From PGYR01 sp046290495 (GTDB lineage Bacteria > Bacteroidota > Ignavibacteria > Kapaibacteriales > UBA2268), in NCBI GenBank assembly GCA_046290495.1, contig JBKAGT010000005.1, positions 1,604,846 to 1,668,845 on the forward strand: a DNA stretch of 64,000 bases, given 5' to 3'. This document shows positions 35,082 through 43,757 of the stretch, piece after piece. Position numbers and translations under genes: made by a program. The notes under the pieces are model-generated. The model was not told the DNA's origin. It saw only the letters and a list, made by a program, of their open reading frames with translations, and ran no database searches. Positions within the stretch are counted from its first letter, which is position 1, and each line of letters opens with the position of its first letter.

Positions 35082-35801
35082 ATGAAAAAGTTATTTTTAC
35101 TATTCGCATTCGTTTCCCTTGCCTTAATTGGGTGTAGCGATGATGACAGCGATGACAACACAACTGGCCCAAGCGATGAAAGCATTTCATTCCCGCTAGC
35201 AGTTGGCAATTGGTGGACATACAACGAATATAGCTACGATGCTGAAACTGAAACTCAGGGCGAATTACTAAGCAGTTCAAAAATTGAGATAGTTGAGAAG
35301 ACTACATTCAAGGGAAAAACAGCATATTTGGTAGAAACTGATGAGGATGATGAGTTCAATGGCTCCTATTTTTCGAATGAAAACAATGATATTTGGATTG
35401 GTGGACTCTCGTTCGAAGATGATGAGTTCGGTATAGCTCCTGACTGGATGCATTTTTATGATTCTGATTCAGATACTTGGGAAGTTATGAATGTTGATTT
35501 TACAAACGGAGATTCGGAAGAAGAAATTTCTATTAAAATCATAGGAACAGGTACAAAAATGGGTGAAACATCTGCTACTATAAACGGTAAATCTTATGAC
35601 GGAATTAAGTTTAGACATGTACTGAGCTCCTCTTTTACGTTCACGATTTTTGGAGAAAAAATAAATGAAACAACAACCACAACTTCTGACTATATACTAC
35701 TAGATGGAGTCGGTTTATATAAAATCACAACCGTTAATGAGGATGTAGATGAAGAAGATCCAAATACTGTAGAAGTTTTAACCGATTTTATGGTTAATTA
35801 A
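35082..35801 (+). CDS. lipoprotein of unknown function
   Basis: 239 residues. Signal MKKLFLLFAFVSLALIGCSD with lipobox LIGC, then a run of Asp and Thr (SDDDSDDNTTGPSDES), then a beta domain starting FPLAVGNWWTYNEY, comparable with the start of the domain in the two lipoproteins at 15112-16453 (WTYE/WEYE). The C-terminus has GVGLYKITTVNEDVDEEDP. Function unknown. The strong hairpin at 35816 ends the unit. Confidence 0.7.
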   Translation: MKKLFLLFAFVSLALIGCSDDDSDDNTTGPSDESISFPLAVGNWWTYNEYSYDAETETQGELLSSSKIEIVEKTTFKGKTAYLVETDEDDEFNGSYFSNENNDIWIGGLSFEDDEFGIAPDWMHFYDSDSDTWEVMNVDFTNGDSEEEISIKIIGTGTKMGETSATINGKSYDGIKFRHVLSSSFTFTIFGEKINETTTTTSDYILLDGVGLYKITTVNEDVDEEDPNTVEVLTDFMVN

Positions 35802-35815
35802 ATTATTGCATTTAT

Positions 35816-35854
35816 AAAAAAGCTCCTTCTTATGACAAGTTGGAGCTTTTTTTT
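35816..35854. terminator. bidirectional terminator
   Basis: AAAAAAGCTCC (35816-35826) pairs with GGAGCTTTTTT (35842-35852) across a 15-base loop, with A- and T-tracts on either side. It lies between the converging genes 35082-35801 (+) and 35880-37658 (-) and can serve both. Confidence 0.85.
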
Positions 35855-35879
35855 GATAGTTTAATAAAGTACTAGTGAT

Positions 35880-37658
35880 TTAATACCTATAGCCAAGACC
35901 TAGTCCTATTTGATAAAGCTCATCAATCTCACCAAACCCAAGTAAAAATTGCATGTCAAGCCATATTCTAGAACTATAAATCTCTACAGCATGACCAAAA
36001 TTAACTGCAAAATCGGTATCAAAGCTGTTGTCATAGCCACCTATACCAAAATAAGAATATGAATCAACTTCTCCGTAAGCATCACCTGGCATTTGTGAAA
36101 CATACTCAAATGACCATTGACGAGCTAGGACATTCCTAACATCTGTTACATTATATCTAGCTCTCATATTATAAGCGAACAAACCTAATTTTATAGGTGT
36201 AGACTCAGCATCTTCAAACTTTAAACCCTGATTACTAAATGATGTGTTATCATTTTCAACTATCTGAGTAGCTACAACCCCAAAACTCAAAAGAACTTTC
36301 AATTCATTTATTGGTTCTATCTCCAATTCGATATTAGATACTGTAGAAGTAACATCACTTTCTCCAGTTATACCCTGTACACTTATATAATTATTGAAAG
36401 TAACCGCTAATGGAATCTCATTGACTAGTGCATCATACTTCTTATACTTAGAGTGTTCCCATGTCGGATTTACTAATGACTCACGCAAATATCTAGGAGT
36501 AGATCCGTATCTGATATAACTTTCGAACTCTTCTCTTCTCACATAACTAGCTATTGCGTAGATTGAATAATTTGCTACCCTGTCTCTCCATCTATAACAT
36601 GCAATATCATCAGCATCTGCAAGACTATATATCTTGTATTTAATATTTGAATTTATCTCATCTGCAAAATCTTCACCAGAAGCATCTTGACGTGCTATTT
36701 CCCAATGATATTGAAACTCTTCTATTAACTTATCGGCTTTTTCTTCATCCATTTCAGTGTCAAATTCACAGTGTAACTCGGCTTTTTTGAAAAGATAATT
36801 AACCAAATAATATCTAGCTATTGCATAGTCTGGCTCTAATTCTACAGCTTTCGTTATCATATCAATCGCTTTATCAACATGTTCCATTTTCTGTACAGAA
36901 TCCTCAGTCTCATTAATCTTTATATATTCTGCATCGGCAAAACACATTTGCTTATAAACTTCATAGTTATCTGTACCAATAGCTCTCTTAAGAGGAATCT
37001 CATTGCTTTCTGCATCTTCTAGTGCTTTAACCAAGTGTTCACGATTTCGCAAGAAACCAGTAGATTCTACATTGAGCCCAACCAACTTAGCGTAGACTTG
37101 CCCAACTATATCACCTTTATAATTTATAGCCGGCCCTCCACTATTTCCAGGGTTAATTGGAGCTGTTGTCATCAGTGAACTATCTTTGGTGCTACTACTT
37201 AGAATTCCTGATGTAACTTTTATCTCATCATCATTCAGATCTGACCCAGGGAATCCCATTATTAAAACTTCATCCCCTTGGTTTATACTTGCGTCCTTGT
37301 TCATTTTTAGTGTAGGTAAATTGAGGTCTTCGGTTTTTAATATGGCAATATCAAGATCTTCATCTTCCCATATTACATAGGCTGCACTTGTATCTGGTTT
37401 ATCTGTGTCTGTTCTACCTACTACATACAAACCCATAGCATCTTCTACTACATGATGATTAGTAAATATCCATCCTTTGTCGTTAACGGCAAATCCTGAC
37501 CCAGTTGAATAATAGTAACTATTACCTGCTCCAGGAACTTGCATATTATAGATTCTCACTACTGCGTCTTTATTTTTTTCAAACGCTTCAATTTTCGTTT
37601 GTGAGAATAGAAGTTGTTGGCTTAATAATACTAATGATAATATTAGAGTTAATTTCAT
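35880..37658 (-). CDS. trypsin-like (S1/HtrA-type) protease with C-terminal beta domain
   Basis: 592 residues. Signal peptide (1-19), then a trypsin-like domain with an intact triad: His69 in IFTNHHVVED, Asp103 in DEDLDIAILKTED, Ser173 in INPGNSGGPAIN. No PDZ domain follows. Residues about 210-400 are helical (TPR-like, AVELEPDYAIARYYL), and 400-592 are beta-rich, ending in YQIGLGLGYRY, which looks like outer-membrane-barrel or lipocalin-like strands with an aromatic C-terminus. Probably a periplasmic or outer-membrane protease. It lies 20 bp downstream of its degenerate paralogue (37679-39517), likely the same operon. Confidence 0.85.
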   Translation of the reverse strand: MKLTLILSLVLLSQQLLFSQTKIEAFEKNKDAVVRIYNMQVPGAGNSYYYSTGSGFAVNDKGWIFTNHHVVEDAMGLYVVGRTDTDKPDTSAAYVIWEDEDLDIAILKTEDLNLPTLKMNKDASINQGDEVLIMGFPGSDLNDDEIKVTSGILSSSTKDSSLMTTAPINPGNSGGPAINYKGDIVGQVYAKLVGLNVESTGFLRNREHLVKALEDAESNEIPLKRAIGTDNYEVYKQMCFADAEYIKINETEDSVQKMEHVDKAIDMITKAVELEPDYAIARYYLVNYLFKKAELHCEFDTEMDEEKADKLIEEFQYHWEIARQDASGEDFADEINSNIKYKIYSLADADDIACYRWRDRVANYSIYAIASYVRREEFESYIRYGSTPRYLRESLVNPTWEHSKYKKYDALVNEIPLAVTFNNYISVQGITGESDVTSTVSNIELEIEPINELKVLLSFGVVATQIVENDNTSFSNQGLKFEDAESTPIKLGLFAYNMRARYNVTDVRNVLARQWSFEYVSQMPGDAYGEVDSYSYFGIGGYDNSFDTDFAVNFGHAVEIYSSRIWLDMQFLLGFGEIDELYQIGLGLGYRY

Positions 37659-37678
37659 GCTTATTGCTCAATTTAATT

Positions 37679-39517
37679 TTAATAATACGCTTCTAAACCT
37701 AAATTTAAGGTTTTAATATTGTTAGGGTTGTCAGTTAAAGATAGCTTACTCAAAAAGTAGTAGTTTTTATAAAATCTTATTCCTAGGCCGATACCAAACA
37801 TAGATGTTTCTTCATCGGATAAATATACTTCATTACTATAACTAACTGTATTAACTCCACCTAAAACACTTACACCCATTGTAATATAGTAGTCTGTTAA
37901 TCCATCTATATCATTTGGTCTGTTTAAAACCATATTAAAATCTATTAGTTTACTATAGTATAATTTATCAGAAGTTAGGTAGAAATTAGCTTCAAAAATT
38001 CCATACATAGTCAAACCAATTATTAGACTTTGCTCATTTCTATAAGCATCTGATTCTATTTCCTCCTCTTCTAGCAAGATACTTGGTAAAGGTCTTTGAT
38101 AATTTTGAAATCCTAATCGAATACCATAACCACCTATACTATAGCCAACTAGAAAGTAATTACTAATTGGAATAACATTTTTATTATCTCTATAAGGGTC
38201 AGTCATTAGTTCAGTAGAATTCGATATAGTAATTGGACCTGGCAACCAAAAACTCCCAATTGACTCAAGACGAGTTCTTTCTTGTAACCCAACGGATCTT
38301 CTTTTGTTTTTAAAAGCTCCTATGGCATCATCTAGTTCTCGTGGTGTGGTCCCGTAATTTAACCATTGATTGAAATCCTTTGATCTTTCTTCTTTTTCAT
38401 CATATTGTTCTATGAAATATTCCCAAGATCTTCTGAAGTAGTCTGTGTAAAAATCATAGTAATTAAATTTCTCATCCCCACTTCGTTTCAATTTGAAAAA
38501 CACACTAGCATTTAGGCTTGCGTATTTTATTCTCTCTTGATAATTTGAATCAGCTAACTCATATGCGTCATTAAGATAATTACTATATAACGTCGAGTAT
38601 TGAGAAATATCACCACCATTTAACTCTACAGCATCTACATATATCTTTAGTAAGTGAGCGTAAGCCAAGTTAAAGTATGTCCTTGGATTTTTCTCAAAAC
38701 TCTCTGATTTTTCATTGAGTGAAATATATTCTTCTAACCCCTCTTCTATTTCGCTAGCATCTCGTGGTTCCAAATCTTTGTAGATTTTTGTTGCTGCTTC
38801 TGCGAACTTCTTATAAGCTGATAAGTTTTCGTGGTATTGGTAATCTGTATCGTTTGTGTCTAATTGATAAGTTTCTGAGTTAGAACTATCTATCAAGCTA
38901 TTAATAAATTCGTTTCTTACAAAGAAGCCTGTTTTTTCATATTCGGGTTTGTCTTTACCTGTTATTAGACCTATTAACTTACCATCCATATTAAGTGCAG
39001 CACCACCTTCCATACCGTAGTTGAGCGGAGCTGATGTTTGGACCACTGTATCTCTAATAGAGCTACTTACTATACCTTCTGTTATTACATAGTTAGAAGT
39101 TTTCATTCTATCTGCCAACCAACCAATCAGTACTATATCTTGTGCCTGCCTTATTGGCTCTTCTGTTAATTTAATTGGTTCGAATGTTGGATTCTCGGTC
39201 TTTAATAAACAAAGATTGCGAAGTGTATCAGTAGCTATCACCCAAGCTGGTGTTGGTACAGAATCATTAGCTTTATATATCGAAATGGCTTCAGCTTTAG
39301 GTAAGTTTTTTAGAGCAGTGACAATTAGTGAACCATCACCTAATGCAAATCCACTTGATTCATAATAAGTTGGTGAAAATGTAAAACTCTGAGAATAATT
39401 ATACCTAATCTTTAGAATCGAATTAGAGTAATCTGTAACAAATTTTTCAAGCTTATTTTTTGATTGAGCTGAGAATGATAGTACTAGTAAAAAAAAGAAA
39501 GTCGTTATATATTTCAT
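37679..39517 (-). CDS. pseudoprotease paralogue of 35880-37658
   Basis: 612 residues, same architecture as its neighbour (signal peptide, trypsin-like domain, helical middle with AYAHLLKIYVDAVEL, beta-rich C-terminus ending FYKNYYFLSKLSL...LEAYY). The triad is lost: the His segment reads IVTALKNLP (Lys70), the Asp segment TLRNLCLLKTEN (Asn101), and the Ser segment LNYGMEGGAALN (Glu170). The frame is open and the fold residues remain, so it is a maintained non-catalytic protein rather than a pseudogene. First gene of the pair; may regulate or bind with the active protease. Confidence 0.83.
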   Translation of the reverse strand: MKYITTFFFLLVLSFSAQSKNKLEKFVTDYSNSILKIRYNYSQSFTFSPTYYESSGFALGDGSLIVTALKNLPKAEAISIYKANDSVPTPAWVIATDTLRNLCLLKTENPTFEPIKLTEEPIRQAQDIVLIGWLADRMKTSNYVITEGIVSSSIRDTVVQTSAPLNYGMEGGAALNMDGKLIGLITGKDKPEYEKTGFFVRNEFINSLIDSSNSETYQLDTNDTDYQYHENLSAYKKFAEAATKIYKDLEPRDASEIEEGLEEYISLNEKSESFEKNPRTYFNLAYAHLLKIYVDAVELNGGDISQYSTLYSNYLNDAYELADSNYQERIKYASLNASVFFKLKRSGDEKFNYYDFYTDYFRRSWEYFIEQYDEKEERSKDFNQWLNYGTTPRELDDAIGAFKNKRRSVGLQERTRLESIGSFWLPGPITISNSTELMTDPYRDNKNVIPISNYFLVGYSIGGYGIRLGFQNYQRPLPSILLEEEEIESDAYRNEQSLIIGLTMYGIFEANFYLTSDKLYYSKLIDFNMVLNRPNDIDGLTDYYITMGVSVLGGVNTVSYSNEVYLSDEETSMFGIGLGIRFYKNYYFLSKLSLTDNPNNIKTLNLGLEAYY

Positions 39518-39648
39518 AAAGTCAAAATGTTAATTTTTGAAAAATAAAAATTTAAATAGTAACAAAAAAACTCAATTTTAAACAACATCAATTTTGTTAA
39601 AAGGAAACAACTTAGAAAAATTTTAAACTTCGAAAAATAATTTTGTTG

Positions 39649-40887
39649 TTACCGTACAATTATTTTGGCTGAATTGATTTTATCATCTATTGAGTAAACC
39701 ACTATATGAAGCCCAGGTGGCAAGTAATAAGCATTATCAATCTTGTATTTGTAGTCCACTCTTCTTCCCATGTAATCTGTGATGTATAGTAGCTTCGCAT
39801 TGCCAATTAAGCTAAACTTATTATTAAGCAATAGCACATTCTTATTGCCTACTTGTGAATAACCCTCCCTGTTAAACACCTTATAGATGGTAGAGTTGTT
39901 CGATGCTATATAGAAGACATTTTCTTTATAATCACTTGTAAAATTATTGATTCCAATTTCAAGGTCTATTGGTTCTATATCCCTGTAAGAAACTATTAAA
40001 CTAAGACTATCTGGATTAATGCAGTATAAATAGCCATCCTTTGTAAATACAAATAATGTGCTATCTTGGACTGTTGCATGAGTAATTGATTTATCAGTAT
40101 ATAGCCCTTCTGTATAAGTATAAAGTGTATGGCTAATACTCTCACGAAATGTGAGCCCATTTATACCTGACAGGTTTTGCCCAGTCCTTATTGCACCGAT
40201 TGGAGATGAATATAGTTTCAAATACTTAGCCATATTCCTTTCAATATAGTCTTTAGTTGCATCGATATAATAATGCTTATTTTTGATAACAGTTTCACCA
40301 TTGAAAGAAAATTCAGGGAGATAATATTCATAATAATCAGTACCTCTGAAGTAATAATCATAGATAAGACTATAACCACCTCCGAATATATATACTGAAT
40401 CTTGGAAAATTATACTACTCTGTTCTATCTCACTCAGGGTACTAATTTTTTCATAGTCCATATCTGTAGCTTCGTGGTAGAACCCAAGTTCCTTATTTGT
40501 AAGTGTCAGATAATCTATAGCATCTTTTGCCGCCATAGTTACCAAATCTAAATCCGTATCTACACTTTCGTCTATCCACGTTGCCCCATAGTCCATAGTT
40601 CTATATACCAATCCCGAATCACCGATAGCAAATACTGTATGCGGGTCTTTGGAGTAGAGTTGGTTCAGCTTGGTGCTGCTCTCTAGGGCTATATCCCAGC
40701 TGGCTCCATCATCGGTGGAGTGGTATATGCTATTTCCTGAGCGAGCAATGATTGTAGCGCCATAGCCATAGACCTCGTCTATGTTCAAGCTGTCATAGGG
40801 CAGAACAATAGGGGTGAGTTCTATTTGCTTATCGGCAAATAGCTGAGTAGTAAATATGATTATGAGTATTATTATATGCTTTTTCAT
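39649..40887 (-). CDS. A-type array protein A5 (YCF48-like, secreted)
   Basis: 412 residues, last gene of the array. Signal peptide ending ...TQLFA, constant domain KQIELTPIVLPYDSLNIDEV, YGYGATIIARSGNSIYHSTD, DGASWDIALESSTKLNQLYS, and SGLVYRTMDYGATW: BNR/YCF48-like blades. The variable middle contains SEIEQSSIIFQDSVYIFGGG. The C-terminus (SAKLLYITDYMGRRVDYKYK-like strand, PPGLHIVVYS, KIIVR) resembles a divergent T9SS sorting domain without the usual NP motif. A 94-bp or longer stretch is identical in A4. It directly abuts B3 (TAG then ATG). Surface or secreted; function unknown. Confidence 0.72.
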   Translation of the reverse strand: MKKHIIILIIIFTTQLFADKQIELTPIVLPYDSLNIDEVYGYGATIIARSGNSIYHSTDDGASWDIALESSTKLNQLYSKDPHTVFAIGDSGLVYRTMDYGATWIDESVDTDLDLVTMAAKDAIDYLTLTNKELGFYHEATDMDYEKISTLSEIEQSSIIFQDSVYIFGGGYSLIYDYYFRGTDYYEYYLPEFSFNGETVIKNKHYYIDATKDYIERNMAKYLKLYSSPIGAIRTGQNLSGINGLTFRESISHTLYTYTEGLYTDKSITHATVQDSTLFVFTKDGYLYCINPDSLSLIVSYRDIEPIDLEIGINNFTSDYKENVFYIASNNSTIYKVFNREGYSQVGNKNVLLLNNKFSLIGNAKLLYITDYMGRRVDYKYKIDNAYYLPPGLHIVVYSIDDKINSAKIIVR

Positions 40888-42495
40888 CTACTCAGAAACA
40901 ATAACTTTCTTTGGCTGAACAAATATACTATACTCCTCATTCTCATCGAATGCTGTTAGTGATACGCTGTACTCCCCAGGTATAGTGTAGGTATGAGCTG
41001 GTTCCATTTCATAGCTGTATGTACCATCACCGAAGTTCCAGATGTACCTCACCGCATTTTCTGAGGAGTAATTCTTGAACTGAACGGTAAATGGTGCTTG
41101 ACCACTGAATTCACTAAAGTCAAAAGATGCTTTCAATTTCTGAGTTACTTCCACTTGCTTTGTTATAGTGTCCATATTTCCATATTCATCTGTTACAATT
41201 AGCTCAACTTCGTAATTCCCAGCTGAAGCAAATTTGTGCACTGGATGCCTTTCTGAAGATGTATTACCATCACCAAAGTCCCATTCCCACTCAGTCACTG
41301 CACCAAATGATTCATCTGAAAATTGAAGCTCATAATTTGCTGTATTTTTAAAACTGAAATCTGATTTTAACGAATCTGTTTCAAACACACTCAAATCATG
41401 CTTATAAAGATAACCACCATGACCTACAGAAAGCGTATATCCATCGCCAGTATTCATTACAAATCTTCCTAGATAGGGGGCAATCACTTTTTCATTCTTT
41501 ATCAAATTTTTCGATGGGTAGTGTATTGACATTATCTTTGTGCTATCACCATTTACACCAAAAGCCACATTCACGGTGTTTCTTCCTTCATCCCAATAAG
41601 CGCCTATTAGGTTTTCATAACCCTGTGTTGGGTGGATTGCATATCTTTCATGGATATTAAAATTATACAAAACTACTGTGTCCTTATACATAGTTACGCA
41701 AATGGAATCATTTATTATTTCTTTGAACCAACTTGATTCATCAATATAAATTTCACCTGTTTGTTGGAATCCATTTTCATTATTTAGATAGAAATTGTGT
41801 GTATCAGCTTTATCATAAGTCCTAGCTTCCTGATACGTTATATTGTCATTTGAATAAATAAAAATACTGTCGTTATTATGAGTAATCATTGAATTTAGAT
41901 TCAAAATCTTCACATCTGCCACACTTTTTTGGTTAGTATTTATCAGCTCCCTTCGCTGAAACCATATCTTATCCCTGCGACTTATATCAGCAAGAAAAAT
42001 TTGAGCTAGAAATGTACTATCGCTCAAACTGTAAAAATTATTTTTAGAGTTATTATCATGATATGTGAAATCACGAGTGTTTACCCAATGCATTAGAGTG
42101 TCAAATTTGTTCGACTTTTTAGTAATAATAAAGTTTGTGTCATTCGTATAATTTCCGAACTCCATTACAACAATTTTGGCCGTATCAGAAATAGACAAAT
42201 CCCACATACCATACTCAGGTATATTATCCGAATTGGTATTTTCTTGATTTATTATTCTTATAGCATTACCATTATTTTTATCGATAATCACTCCATAGTA
42301 TCTATACTTCCAAAGCACTACATCACTATAATCACGAAGGAAACCATCTTTAGATGCATTGATATCAGAGATAAAAAAATCATTATTCTGTTTCCATTCT
42401 GTATTGACTTCTTCTATCTTAATATCATCCCATATTGGCACAGCATGTGTGAAATAGCAAATTGCAAAGAACAAGAATATCATCACATTTCTCAT
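40888..42495 (-). CDS. B-type array protein B3 (two PKD domains)
   Basis: 535 residues. Signal peptide, a variable N-terminal region (about 20-370, propeller-like: FLRDYSDVVLWKYRYYGVII, GYENLIGAYWDEG), then the constant C-terminal part. PKD1 has EWEWDFGDGNTSSERHPVHK and PKD2 has YIWNFGDGTYSYEMEPAHTY, joined by KLKASFDFSEFSGQAPFTVQ. PKD folds are Ig-like extracellular domains. The ATG overlaps the A4 stop; the stop is followed directly by the A5 start. No T9SS tail is visible. Function unknown. Confidence 0.8.
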   Translation of the reverse strand: MRNVMIFLFFAICYFTHAVPIWDDIKIEEVNTEWKQNNDFFISDINASKDGFLRDYSDVVLWKYRYYGVIIDKNNGNAIRIINQENTNSDNIPEYGMWDLSISDTAKIVVMEFGNYTNDTNFIITKKSNKFDTLMHWVNTRDFTYHDNNSKNNFYSLSDSTFLAQIFLADISRRDKIWFQRRELINTNQKSVADVKILNLNSMITHNNDSIFIYSNDNITYQEARTYDKADTHNFYLNNENGFQQTGEIYIDESSWFKEIINDSICVTMYKDTVVLYNFNIHERYAIHPTQGYENLIGAYWDEGRNTVNVAFGVNGDSTKIMSIHYPSKNLIKNEKVIAPYLGRFVMNTGDGYTLSVGHGGYLYKHDLSVFETDSLKSDFSFKNTANYELQFSDESFGAVTEWEWDFGDGNTSSERHPVHKFASAGNYEVELIVTDEYGNMDTITKQVEVTQKLKASFDFSEFSGQAPFTVQFKNYSSENAVRYIWNFGDGTYSYEMEPAHTYTIPGEYSVSLTAFDENEEYSIFVQPKKVIVSE

Positions 42496-43757
42496 TTTAC
42501 CACCATCACTTTTATTGTTCTCAACCTATTATCCTTGTCTTTGTACGTTATAAAATTCAATCCCAATTCTAGTTGATATGTATTTGCTCTTATCATATTA
42601 GCTTTTATTTTTCTACCCATATAATCAGTTATATGAAGTAGTTTTGACCTATTACTTAACTCTAATTTCCTTCCGGATATGTTTACAGAGTTATCTGTTT
42701 CTAACTCAACAGATGAAGGTAAATTTACTAACTTGGCTTTATATATAATGGAATTATCAGATGCAATGTAATATTCGTTTGTTCTTAAATTAGAAATGAA
42801 ATTAATAGCGTCTATGTCAAATTTAACAGGCTCTAGATATTTTTCAGAAACCACTTCATCTTCAATATCTTTAGGGTTTAATATAAAGAGGTTCCCTTCC
42901 TCAGTAAAGACAAATAAAGAGTCATTTTGCACTGTAGCGTAAGTTATTATATTATTATGAAGATATAGCCCATTTACATACAAGTAAAGAGCATGCCCTA
43001 TATAATAACTAAACACCAGACCAGAGTGACCTTTACCCTCTAATCTTCCTGATTTAATAAGACCTAAAGGTGAATTAAAATACCTAATTTCATCAATTAG
43101 ATAATTTTCTATATAATCAGCAGGAATGGTTTCAAAACGGTGAGAATCAATCCTTTTTACTGATTTACCATCGAAAGTGAAATCTGGTAGATAATAATTA
43201 TAGTAATCTTTACCTGCAAACGTTTCTGCATATTTATAACTGTAACTACCACCAAATATATAAATTGAATCTTGGTAAAGAGCACTACTTATTTTTGTAT
43301 TGCTTTCATTACTTATTCTCTCATACTTACTTTCTATTCGTTCCCTATGAAAACCTATACAATAGGAAGTTAGAGTCAGATAATCTATAGCATCTTTTGC
43401 CGCCATAGTTACCAAATCTAAATCCGTATCTACACTTTCGTCTATCCACGTTGCCCCATAGTCCATAGTCCTATACACCAACCCCGAATCACCAATAACA
43501 AATACTGTATGAGGATTTTTGGAGTATAGCTGATTCAACTTAGTAGAACTCTCTAAAGCGATATCCCAACTGGCTCCATCATCGGTAGAGTGGTAAATTG
43601 TATTTCCTGAGCGAGCGATTATAGTAGCTCCATAGCCATAGACCTCATCTATATTCAAGCTGTCATACGGCAGCACAATAGGGGTAAGCTCTATTTGCTT
43701 CTCGGCATATAGTTGAGTAGTAGCTATGATTAATAATATAATTGTAAGGTTTCTCAT
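42492..43757 (-). CDS. A-type array protein A4 (YCF48-like, secreted)
   Basis: 421 residues. Signal (MRNLTIILLIIATTQLYA), then the constant domain nearly identical to A5 through ATWIDESVDTDLDLVTMAAK and AIDYLTLTS. It then diverges (CIGFHRERIESKYERISNES). The C-terminus SKLLHITDYMGRKI ... RTIKVMVVK has the shape of a divergent T9SS sorting domain. The 5' half is almost identical to A5 in DNA, including silent sites. Four-nt overlap with B3, zero spacing after B2. Function unknown. Confidence 0.72.
   Translation of the reverse strand: MRNLTIILLIIATTQLYAEKQIELTPIVLPYDSLNIDEVYGYGATIIARSGNTIYHSTDDGASWDIALESSTKLNQLYSKNPHTVFVIGDSGLVYRTMDYGATWIDESVDTDLDLVTMAAKDAIDYLTLTSYCIGFHRERIESKYERISNESNTKISSALYQDSIYIFGGSYSYKYAETFAGKDYYNYYLPDFTFDGKSVKRIDSHRFETIPADYIENYLIDEIRYFNSPLGLIKSGRLEGKGHSGLVFSYYIGHALYLYVNGLYLHNNIITYATVQNDSLFVFTEEGNLFILNPKDIEDEVVSEKYLEPVKFDIDAINFISNLRTNEYYIASDNSIIYKAKLVNLPSSVELETDNSVNISGRKLELSNRSKLLHITDYMGRKIKANMIRANTYQLELGLNFITYKDKDNRLRTIKVMVVK

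Noticed and set aside
39178..39192. T-loop-like GGTTCGAAT
   Set aside because: Lies inside the pseudoprotease coding frame with no matching acceptor or anticodon arms.
37679..39517. Calling the inactive protease gene a pseudogene
   Set aside because: The frame is fully open with signal peptide and all domains kept; only catalytic residues changed.
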